NCBI RefSeq assembly: GCF_963675165.1
Contig: NC_087382.1
Location: 6,930,315-6,994,314 of the forward strand
Source of the DNA: Halichondria panicea
Lineage: Eukaryota; Porifera; Demospongiae; Suberitida; Halichondriidae
Reading direction: 5' to 3'
Length of the DNA stretch: 64,000 bases
In this document: piece by piece, positions 56,569 through 64,000 of the stretch
Layout of the letters: each line of letters opens with the position of its first letter
Numbering within the stretch: position 1 is the first letter of the stretch
Made by a program: the position numbers and the translations under genes
The notes under the pieces: model-generated
Databases searched by the model: none
The model's input: only the letters and a program-made list of their open reading frames with translations
What the model was told of the DNA's origin: nothing

Positions 56569-57959
56569 GTGACAGGGCCAATGAAAACAGACCTTAACGC
56601 GGGCATTTTCGAATCAGTTTTTATTGTTGAATCGGATAGGGCGTCCTTTAAGCTTCAAAATGATACCAAGATCGACCTCCTAGCTACTTTCTTTCCGGAG
56701 ATATGTTCGAGGGAACGCTACAAAGGTATTGCAACGCCCTCTTGAGTAAATGACGCTCAAACGTCATGATAATTGAAGTTCAATTATTGGCTTCCGGGCA
56801 CTTCCGTATACTCATAAAGCTTAGTAAAAGATGTTCTGGATAAGACAAGTTAGTTAGATGAAGGCTAGGCGTTCTAGGACTCTCTAGCTAGCTAGTATAG
56901 CTATGTAGCTGGATTGCTTGGCACCTAGGAAGGATCTTCGAAGAAATAAAGAGACAAAAACTCCCGTCGCTCAAATGGTAAGCTCTCATGTCTTGTTATA
57001 TTATAAGCTTGTACTTATTATCTGTGTAATGTATCAGTCTTATAAAAGATCCCTCACTTGTATGGAGCCTACAGAAAGTGTCTCTGTCCTTCATACAGCT
57101 TAAAGGAAGCCTAAGTGATCTATTATAGGTAGTCTTTCACTTAGTATTCATCCGTATCGATCTAAGGCTTGATCCAACTTATTAGTAGCCTTATAAGAAG
57201 CTTTCCTCCTTTAATTTAGTACTGGTATCACTGCCATTGTGCTTAGTAGTAACAGGCCTGATGGGATGGGTGATCACATCATGGAGGGCCCAGGAAACTG
57301 CGTGGAATTGTCGTATAACATTTATATTGATGGTTCCCCCAGGTGGTGGTAAGTGTCGGAGGCCTGAGAAACGCTTGTCTATTGGCTAGAATGTAAGTGA
57401 CATTGATATTGTGTCTATCTTAACTTACTACTTATCTGTAGGTTGTTATGGAGTGTTTATGAGGACAAGTGGCACGGGATACGTACATCTAAAGAAACAA
57501 GAGTGGATCTACGCCAAGCTAGCTAGCTAGATAGCTGCTCTTTCTAATCTATTTCTGTTGCTAAATTATGTTTGTTAAGAAGTGGAGCTATAATATACCT
57601 GGCTCCTCTTGATGATTGTAAGTACTGGGCTGATGAAATAGTCCTGTACAAGTTGTCATCTTTTATTTGTTAAAAATAATTAACAATAATAGGGAAATTC
57701 CCAGGGAATTTCCCCTCACGTAGACAGTAAATTTCATTGTAAAAAATGAACGTTCGGTGAGTTTCTTCAACGTCCGCGCTTGACCTGTTTAAAGCTTCGT
57801 AGAGACCCAAATTTTTACAGGTAGGTAGAGGAAGGGTTGAAGTTAGCACCTGTGAAAAAAAAAATTTTTTGCCCATGTTTTTCATTTCTACTAAATTGGC
57901 CTATAGCTTAATTTAATTATTGCCGCGTTAAGGTCCGTTTTCATTGGCCGCCCTGTCAC
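56569..57959 (+). mobile_element. complete Rep1, 1.39-kb non-autonomous DNA element
   Basis: Left end GTGACAGGGCCAATGAAAAC with AGACCTTAACGCGG; right end CCGCGTTAAGGTCCGTTTTC with ATTGGC(CG)CCCTGTCAC. Terminal repeats are about 35 bases. ATAT (or a central TA) flanks both sides (56565-56568, 57960-57963). No frame over about 70 codons, so it needs a transposase from elsewhere. At least eight other partial or complete copies occur in the window, making it the most frequent family here. Confidence 0.92.
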
Positions 57960-58227
57960 ATATGCTGACTAAGCTTGATTTTCACATCATATGAAGTGCT
58001 AAGACATATCTTGACATCAGAGAGAAGGTGGGGCTCGATGAACGATCTATGAAATTTACAAGCTCACATAAAGACTCTATTTTAGCTATACTATACTTAC
58101 ACTACTGATATTCTAGCTATACTATACTACTTTATACTATACTACTTACTAGAGTCACACAGTGAGCCCTCTCCTGGTCTTTCACCGTCCTGGTCCATAG
58201 CTAGCGTCTAGGTCCATGTCATGCATG

Positions 58228-58351
58228 TTCATCAGCGTCTGGCATAAAGCTGGTAGCCTTTGGGAGGTATCCTACTATCTCTGTCATCACCAGAGGAGAC
58301 ATCGCCATTGCTGTCCTCAAGCTGTTCAAGCACATCGGCACAAGTAAACAA
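58228..58351 (-). pseudogene. piggyBac transposase N-terminal remnant inside the TTAA element
   Basis: Starts at 58351 with MARLFTCADVLEQLEDSNGD followed by VSSGDDRDS and runs to a stop at 58228. An acidic, Leu-containing start like this is usual for piggyBac transposases. The rest is deleted, fitting an internally deleted derivative of an autonomous element. Confidence 0.5.
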
Positions 58352-58989
58352 TCTAGCCATAGCTATAAACTTCGTGCGGTAAGATGCTAATGAAATTTTA
58401 ACATAGCAACGTGGCTTGGAAAATTCTAGACTAAATTGCACGTGATTCTACAGCTCTTCCTCTATACAGGGATGTCTATACAGGGATGTGCGTAGTTCGA
58501 GCTACTTCCTAAGTATCGCAGAATTAGAATTTCGCTAAAAAGTCGATCGTGGCCCGTGGCGGTTAAAGGGTTAAGAGGTGAAAAATGTGTAGTGTGTAGC
58601 GGGCAATCAGAGATCTCGGACCGGTCAGGGATGTAAAGGTGACAGTCTCAGACCATTGGACCATTGCCTGTTTTTATATAATATTATTTGTTATGAGCCT
58701 CTTCTGATGTTATTTTACCTGGAGGCGGTGGTGGTGGTTGAGAGGGAGGGGGTGGCTGGTGTGGTGGTTGAGGTTGGGGTGGTGGGTCTAGGCCTGAGTC
58801 ATCTAAATAATAAGAACAGTGCTTCTATGATTGTATCAATATGATTATTCGTCGTTGTCCGACTCAAGGTCTGAAAATTCATAGTCGCTACCTTAGGTTC
58901 TTCTGGGTCCTCCTCATCAAGATTCATCATCGGACAAGATATCGCCAAGTACCTCCTCGTTGGTCAAGTTTTAGATAGTTTGAATTAAT

Positions 58990-59260
58990 TTACATGTATT
59001 TTGTTGTATTTAAAAAACCGTTTTTGTGCAAAATTTTTATGTGTTACCCCCATGCAATGCTTAGTCTACAGCTCGGCCGTTTGCAGTGCTGAGGCCTCCT
59101 CCTTTCGAGATCTTGCAAAAAGAAGGCGTTCAACTACAGCTGCCGCAAAAATGCGTCATAGTGACATGACGCATTTATGCGTCTGCGGCGTATAATCGGT
59201 CTGTATAATCGGTCTTCCAATCGAATTTTGACTTGAAAAACTACAACCCACATCACGCAC
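58990..59260. other. no recognised gene; contains a small hairpin
   Basis: GCCGCAAAAATGCGTCAT (59142-59159) pairs imperfectly with ATGACGCATTTATGCGTC..GCGGC (59166-59189). Similar GCGTCA palindromes occur near 19.85 and 38.03 kb. Confidence 0.5.
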
Positions 59261-59262
59261 GT

Positions 59263-60005
59263 CTACGAATGCATTTCAATGGAAATGCAGAATGTAGCTA
59301 ATAAACGCCGCTCTTGAACTGTGGCACGCTCTTGAACTGTGGCCCCTCTTGAATTGTAGCCAGCAAGCATATACGGTACGTAACTTTTTTTGTATCTTTG
59401 ATATTTCCATCGAACGTTTCCATCGAACGTTAGGTCTGCTTCTGCCCCTACATTGTTACTTTTCACAAAAGTTTCAATTGTGGTTCCAATGTTAGGAAAC
59501 TGTTCAATTTGTGGCTGCTTTTTCTGCAAATACTTTTGCTCAGCTAATCTGCGACGTACTTGCCTCTGAATGGACATACACTTTTAAAGAATCATCAAAA
59601 ATATTGCATCTGCGCTTTCTGTGACTATTTACCTGTCGCTGTTTAGACCAAGAGTTGTATTGAATATCTGTATTAATTTGTCTTTCCTCTTTCTGATCAA
59701 GTTGAAGGTCCTGTACACACGTTGCTATGTATTCAGAACCACATCTGCTGCAAATTTGAAAGTAATTAAAATCTAATGGTGCAGTTTTTTCTTCAATGGC
59801 ATTTTTCTGACTCTGAAGAATTCTCGTAGTAGCTTTTTCTTTCGTTCTGGCTAGTTTTTCCATTTCTTGATAAATACAGCACTCTCAACGTCAAGATAAT
59901 CCAGAGGACTTGCATACCTAAGTGCTCACGATCAGATTCACACAGTTTAAGTAACGACTTCAACATTTTCTTATCCTCTGGTGTAGTCCACAGACTGGTG
60001 ATACT
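59263..60005 (-). pseudogene. coding-like frames of an unassigned transposon-type protein
   Basis: Read leftward: TSLWTTPEDKKMLKSLLKLC with ESDREHLGMQ (about 59925-60000), MEKLARTKEKATTRILQSQK and FQICSRCGSEYIATCVQDLQ (59540-59863), then QRQVRRRLAEQKYLQKKQPQ, IGTTIETFVKSNNVGAEAD and RWKYQRYKKSYVPYMLAGY (59263-59577). It is strongly helical and basic with one CxxC..C cluster. A unit near TTGAACTGTGGC occurs three times (59311-59360) and repeats ATVQER. I cannot name the family. Confidence 0.4.
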
Positions 60006-60265
60006 GTACTAAAATACGCTTTAGTTTGTCATCAAAAGTCCTGCATAAACTTGAACTCTGCCATGAGAAAGTCTTTGTGAAGTACTAACAACATAGCTAC
60101 GTACATGTAGCTAGCTGCTAGTAATAATTTTTTTGGCTGCCACATGCTAGAGTCAAAGTTCACTGAGGCTACTATTTGAGAGCGGCTGCTAGCAAGGGAG
60201 GCTACTATTTGAGTGCGGCCTTTATACAAGAGCGGAAGAGCGGCCTCTGATCGAGCATATACGGT

Positions 60266-60840
60266 ATGTCAATAAAGAATCATCTGGAAAAGGAATACAA
60301 GACCAAATTTTCATATGGCACAGTTGTCCAACTTTGTGTCTCTGCTATGCGTTATAAAGGGGTAACATCAAGACGTGCACGTAAAGGATTTCAACTAAGG
60401 TTCAATCCAGACGGTCCAAGGTTTAGACTATATTCAGCTGCTCCAACATGACAATAGTACCAACATGACAATAGTAAATACATCAGGTTACCGCCTAGAC
60501 ACTTGGTGACACCCGGTAGTACTAGGAGATGACCTCCAAGAACTAAAACATAAAACACCTTTGCGCTGGTGTTGTAATTAAAAGCAGCCCAGCCTCAGAT
60601 TTCAAGATGGTATTGGAAAAAGAAGATTTAGCTAATGCATTTTAGCTAATGCATTTTACGACAAAGATGGCAAACTCAAGAAAATGTTGTGTAGGGACCC
60701 TCCCATGACGAGGTGCAGTTTTTTTGGACATTAGAACACTTAAAAAAACAAATTTTACTCTAGATTGGTAACACTTGTTACTGCTCGCAGCTCAAGGTCA
60801 AGGTCAAGCTATTTGAACAGGGTAGAGCATATTTTGTTTA
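60266..60840 (+). pseudogene. unnamed multi-copy transposon protein (SRRARKGFQLRFNPD / SYLNRVE family)
   Basis: The first open piece (60266-60451) reads EKEYKTKFSYGTVVQLCVSA then SRRARKGFQLRFNPDG. Later pieces in other frames are TIVNTSGYRLDTW near 60470, SHDEVQFFWT near 60705, and LVTLVTARSS followed by SYLNRVE near 60765-60830. This exact order (SYGTVVQLC, RRARKGF--R-NPD, G-RLDT, SHEEVQ-WWT, VTLVT-RSSG-SYLNRVE) is one I recall from multi-copy proteins in sponges and cnidarians. Frame breaks include duplicated ACCAACATGACAATAGT (60442-60476), TTTAGCTAATGCA (60628-60655) and TCAAGG (60793-60805). Confidence 0.6.
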
Positions 60841-61021
60841 AAAAATTTATACTCATGAACCTATATTGACCTATTGGATGAAAATACCAAGAGGTTACAC
60901 AACGCTCATATAAGTATGATCCAGTTTACATAATTATGTACATACCTTAAGCATGAGCTTGACTTCTAATGGAAGAGCGCCTTCCAAGATGTCATGCATA
61001 CACTGAAAAAATCCAGCGTAT

Positions 61022-62020
61022 CTAACAAGGCACGTATGTTAACACCCGCACTGCTCCAGGCAGGCTCGTGTTCCTGTTCGATGGTGCGTGGGGGTTAAAC
61101 ACTCTGACATCTACAAAGGTTCTCTCCAGTCTTCCTCCCCAGAAGCCGTTTGCCCCGATGTCTAGTCGGGCGTTATCGGTGGTAATGGCGGTGCGTCTTG
61201 CCATGGTCTCCGAGGAGAGTGATCCGGTTCCACACACACGTCTTCCGTCATTAGGGTGGCAAGTTAGATCGTTGTGGCGTATTGACGGGAATCCACCTCT
61301 TGGGCAGGAGAGAGCATGTTCGATAGTGAAATTTGCACCACAGACACAGTTTGTAGCAGTGTTTGGCGGACACCATCCATATCTCAGGGCCAGAGCGTCT
61401 ACAAACGCGCCATGCTCCTCCAGAGGCAACGTCGTCAATCAGCTTGAAGAGCCCATTTCCTTTGCTAGATCCATGGCTTTCTTGAGAGTAGGTGTTAGCA
61501 CCTCTCTGAGGCGATTGGCATTCAAATCTGCGTTTTGGCGTCTTTCTCGCTGGATCTCTGCTTTAGCTGATATCTGGTTTGTTAGAGCATATGCATGGTC
61601 TTGTGAGTGGATTAGCTCCCTGAGTGGAGCAGTGACCAGCATGGAGGACTTGAACTCTTGATCCGACTGTTGTGAGGGAATAATAATGCCTAAACCACCT
61701 AGCCTCCCAAACAGATCTCTCTCTGTTTCGTTCGGTGGTGGTCTGCCAGTGAGGTTTAGAATCAGATGGCACTGCAAAATGTTGTCTAGCTTCTCGAGGT
61801 ATTGGCCAATGCATGGGGTGGTTCGTGAGAGATAGGACCATTTACTAGACATACCATGGGTTAAGGCGGCATGGGGTTGAGCTACTGATTATTGATAGGG
61901 TCTTTAGTTCATCCGTCCATTGCTTCACTTTATCCGAGACGAACTGGTTTATATATGCTGGGGAGCCCAGCTCCTAGGTGGGGCCTACCATCTGAAACGT
62001 TCAGCACCAGACAAGTTTGT
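61022..62020 (-). pseudogene. retrotransposon RT C-terminal region
   Basis: Read leftward: AYINQFVSDKVKQWTDELKT, AQPHAALTHGMSSKWSYLSR, YLEKLDNILQCHLILNLTGR, then GRLGGLGIIIPSQQSDQEFK, TLPLEEHGAF, DALALRYGWCPPNTATNCVC, IEHALSCPRGGFPSIRHNDL and GFWGGRLERTFVDVRVFNPH. This is the region following the reverse transcriptase core in a non-LTR-type element that I recall as very common in sponges and cnidarians. It includes the C-x-CG--F---HALSC--GG zinc-like motif and an R-D-P-type nuclease-like end. The RT palm is missing. A stop at about 61439 replaces a conserved Trp (SS*LTTLPLEEHG), and 62000-62020 shows a frame change. Confidence 0.78.
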
Positions 62021-62089
62021 ACATTTTTACTCGATACTGGAATTGAAGGAACATTTTCTTTGAAGGTGTCTTTGAAGGTAAGAACCTCT

Positions 62090-62280
62090 ATATCCGATTA
62101 TACGCCGACGTAACACGGCCATATTAATTTTTAAAAAATGCAAAAAGTTAGTTCTTAGAAAACTGCTCGTAACTCGAAAGCGCTTCGACTTTTGATTGTG
62201 CAAGTTAGGCTAGGAAGATATACCGGATCTACAAGATGATGCCCGAATCGCTTACTGGATTGGCTGTGATCTGCATAAGT
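62090..62280 (+). repeat. RepB dispersed repeat, copy 3 of 3 (short)
   Basis: Matches 2313-2520: CCGATTATACGCC, AACTCGAAAGCGCTTCGACT, CAAGTTAGGCTAGGAAGATA, TTGGCTGTGATCTGC. Then it diverges into an AT-rich array. Confidence 0.75.
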
Positions 62281-62284
62281 GTGC

Positions 62285-62570
62285 AGGATTGGTGTCATTA
62301 GCATGACATTATATGTATAATTGCATAACATCCCCCCATTATACATGTAACATATAATGTTGATATAAAAATGTATAATGTGCATAATGTCACATTTTAG
62401 TAAGTGGTGTATAATATGCATAACGTCAAATTTTATATTTGATGTATAATTGAGCTGCATAATGTGCATAATGTCAAATAATTATTTTAATTGTGCATAA
62501 TGTCAAATTTGTGGCTACAGGTATACTTAATTGTGTATGCATATTATGCATATAATGTGCATAGTGTCGG
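62285..62570. repeat. degenerate AT-rich array of GCATAATGTCA words
   Basis: GCATAATGTCA(A)ATTT and TGTGCATAATGTC recur at least seven times with variable spacing. Confidence 0.75.
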
Positions 62571-62674
62571 GCGGTTATAAATATAAGAGGTTTGGTAACG
62601 GTAGGGTTAGTTAGGTTATAGGGATAGGGTTATAGGGCATAAGGTGGCTAGGGGGTCAGGGTCAGGCCATGACG

Positions 62675-62990
62675 AATGGCCCTTTTTTGGCCTTTTTGGG
62701 TCCAAAGTGTCCCTTTTTGTCGAAAGTGTCCCTAAAAGTGTCCCTTGGTCCCCAAAGTGGCCCTGGCCCTTTTAACCATGACCAATGTTCCGGGCCCTCA
62801 ATGCCCAAAATGTCCCTTTTACCCTCCAAAAATGTCCCTTCGTGTCCTCCAAAATGTCCCTTGGTATCCCCCAATGTCCCCCAAAGTGTCCCTTGGTGCC
62901 CCCCAATGTCCCCCAAAGTGTCCCTTGGTGCCCCCCAATGACCCCCAAAGTGTCCCTGGCCCTTTTAACCATGACATATGTCCCAGGGCC
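62675..62990. repeat. 32-base minisatellite with flanking direct repeats
   Basis: The unit TGTCCCCCAAAGTGTCCCTT plus GGTGCCCCCCAA is repeated at 62875-62968, and shorter variants (AAAGTGTCCCTT) lie to the left. CCCTTTTAACCATGAC occurs on both sides (62766 and 62960). Open frames here are by-products of the repeat. Confidence 0.88.
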
Positions 62991-62999
62991 ACAGAATTT

Positions 63000-63250
63000 C
63001 CCCGACAAACCATGAATTTTGTCCTGGGCCAGGATTACTCCAGATTAGCAATCCCCAGTGTGTTCTGTACTGTTTATATTAATGATTGACTCATGCAGTG
63101 CTAGTAATGTTAATAGCAGACAAAACCAGTCATAATAACGCAATTAACATAATAACCTTAACACAAAACAATGTATGATATAGGGTTAGGTATAAGAAAT
63201 GTTACAACCATTGGTAAGTTAGTAAATAGTCAAGAGAGTTAAGTTAACGG
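63000..63250. other. no recognised gene
   Basis: AT-rich; nothing recognised. Confidence 0.4.
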
Positions 63251-64000
63251 TCATTGATAATAATGACTGAGGTTTCGGACCTTGTCTACGATTTGTTTCG
63301 CATTCCGGTCGATTTCTGGGTGTTCACTCAAGAACTTCACTGCGTCTTGTTGAAGGATAGTGTTTGACCTTTTTGGATTCTCTGGCTAAAGCAGTCTTCA
63401 ACCAATTTTGTTTCTCGGGCAGTGAAGGATCGCCTTTTCTGTGTAGTTTTAGTCTTGTTAGTCTTCCGGGAAGGAGGGGCAGGGGCAGGGGTGTTAGATG
63501 CTTCTCCAGATGCTTCTCCAGCCGCCTTGACCAACTGGTATGCCTCGACAGCCGACTTTGTCGTATGAATATCTTTGTTATAGTGCAAGTCCTCTGTGTA
63601 CCTGCTGTGAGACATTTGTTGAGCGATAATGTTCCTCTGTTCCGGATCCAGGTGTTTTGTGGCCTCGGTGGCCACCGCTTTTCTCATCTCGGTGGAGTTG
63701 ACAAACTGGAAGTTGTGTTTCTTTGCCTCGACCTTCTCCTTTCTGGCCATGTGGTCCATCTCCTTCCCTCCATGTGTCAAGAAAAACGTGTGCGTTTCCT
63801 TGGTGCCCAGTTGATGCGGCCTTATGAATTGCTGGTAGTCCTTCGTGTACTTGTAGAGGTTGGCTGTGAATATAAGAGTGGCCGAGCCCTGTGCCTGGGT
63901 CTTGTGCTTGTGGCTCCGGACTACCCACACATCTCCCTCCAAACACGTCTCCTTATTGGCGTTCTCGAACTCGTCGACTGTCATGCTTATTACGGCACCA
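63251..64000 (-). CDS. tyrosine recombinase (Crypton-like), partial, one frameshift
   Basis: Open from the window edge (GAVISMTVDEFENANKE). Visible motifs: VWVVRSHKHKTQAQGSATLI, where tyrosine recombinases have the Lys beta-hairpin; QQFIRPHQLG and HTFFLTHGGKEM; STEMRKAVATEA, the box II Arg region; and AQQMSHSRYTEDLHYNKD, the H-x-x-x-Y region with the candidate nucleophile Tyr in LHYN. A linker rich in Ala/Pro and a basic C-terminal part (RRSFTARETKLVEDCFSQRI) follow. At about 63358 the frame shifts by an indel. The original end is the other frame, TILQQDAVKFLSEHPEIDR to DKVRNLSHYYQ and a stop at 63251. The first catalytic Arg lies beyond the window. Such enzymes cut and join DNA without a DDE core; in animals they belong to Crypton or DIRS-like elements. 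Confidence 0.72.

Larger units (their letters stand above)
56341..58574. mobile_element. TTAA-flanked piggyBac-derived element, itself carrying Rep1
   Basis: TTAACCCTTTAACCG at 56341 and its reverse complement CGGTTAAAGGGTTAA ending at 58574 give 11-base terminal repeats and TTAA target duplications. Without the nested Rep1 it is about 0.84 kb. Its left end is RepA, also found at 2080-2290. Its right half keeps a piggyBac-like N-terminal coding piece (58228-58351). It sits inside another piggyBac transposase gene. Confidence 0.9.
55580..58985 (-). pseudogene. piggyBac-type transposase gene split by an inserted TTAA element
   Basis: Read leftward. The acidic N-terminus (LTNEEVLGDILSDDES, then GSDYEFSDLESDNDE, about 58855-58985) is followed by a proline-rich exon at about 58724-58806 that follows a TTATTTAG acceptor and ends at a GTAAAA donor. 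Next is SETVTFTSLTGPRSLIAR with YTLHIFHLL up to 58575. The coding sequence resumes at 56340 with MAESNRYA, then VHLPSLNNYWSRDPLTHYAP, CRYGYWDPMGTSVVKQEI and VHHVYFDNFF, and ends with ATAWKDKIVNFLS and YNQHMGGVDRGDQLRGYYRK. Removing 56345-58574 leaves one TTAA and rejoins the frame exactly. A 12-base duplication (55971-55994) repeats FFTN. The C-terminus after RGYYRK and part of the catalytic core between the pieces are missing, so it is dead. Confidence 0.82.

Noticed and set aside
62600-62650. Telomere-like GGGTTA words
   Set aside because: Only a few irregular GGTTAG/GGGTTA words, not a tandem array.
62662-63089. Overlapping open frames of 64-114 codons on both strands
   Set aside because: They arise from the 32-base minisatellite, and all frames are open for the same reason.
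1-64000. tRNA or rRNA genes, bacterial contamination, virus genome
   Set aside because: I recognised no tRNA-like cloverleaf boxes or rRNA core sequences. Introns and eukaryotic transposons argue against bacteria. The integrase remnants are of retrotransposon type and no envelope- or capsid-like gene was seen.

Overview
This is AT-rich eukaryotic nuclear DNA. Coding segments are split by short GT-AG introns of about 50-60 bases. Nothing has operon layout or ribosome-binding sites. Almost every recognisable coding region belongs to a mobile element, and most are broken. The mix of elements points to an early-branching animal, most likely a sponge. It includes BEL/Pao and Ty3/gypsy integrases, a PHD-finger LINE, piggyBac, a KDZ-like transposase, a tyrosine recombinase, a pogo/Tigger MITE, and several unnamed transposon proteins that I recall from sponge and cnidarian genomes. 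The organism call is an inference from remembered families, not a search result.

Layout. 0-5 kb: a DDE transposase remnant (-), a BEL/Pao integrase (+), dispersed repeats RepA and RepB, a Ty3/gypsy integrase end (-), and a second rve-type integrase remnant (+). 5-8 kb: satellites (a 1.2-kb TG-rich tract and a 37-base minisatellite). 8.5-9.8 kb: a spliced transposon-type gene fragment. 10-17 kb: Rep1 copies, a RAG1-N-like zinc ORF (-), and a 1.24-kb palindromic MITE nested in Rep1. 17.5-19 kb: a RecQ-like helicase remnant and another transposon-protein fragment. 20-24.5 kb: a candidate spliced gene, a divergent pair of transposon-type genes around 22.04 kb, and a HIRAN-like fragment. 26.7-37.9 kb: foldback MITEs (Fold1), small gene fragments, a KDZ-like transposase (-), a TTAA-flanked element and an AT-rich satellite. 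39 kb: a Tigger-type MITE. 42-44.3 kb: Rep1, two long hairpins and possible exons. 44.7-48.9 kb: an almost full-length LINE. 49-53.7 kb: Fold1, a tandem duplication and Rep1. 54.6-59 kb: a piggyBac transposase gene cut by a TTAA element that itself carries a complete Rep1. 59-64 kb: transposon-protein remnants, the C-terminal part of an RT, satellites, and a tyrosine recombinase running off the right edge.

The window works mainly as a stack of transposon insertions, and the nesting order can be read in two places: Rep1 <- palindromic TA MITE, and piggyBac gene <- TTAA element <- Rep1. The most striking global signal is a very high density of 8-18 base tandem microduplications. They often sit exactly at reading-frame breaks and are often present in only one arm of an inverted repeat. 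They therefore arose after the elements did, or they are an assembly artefact.
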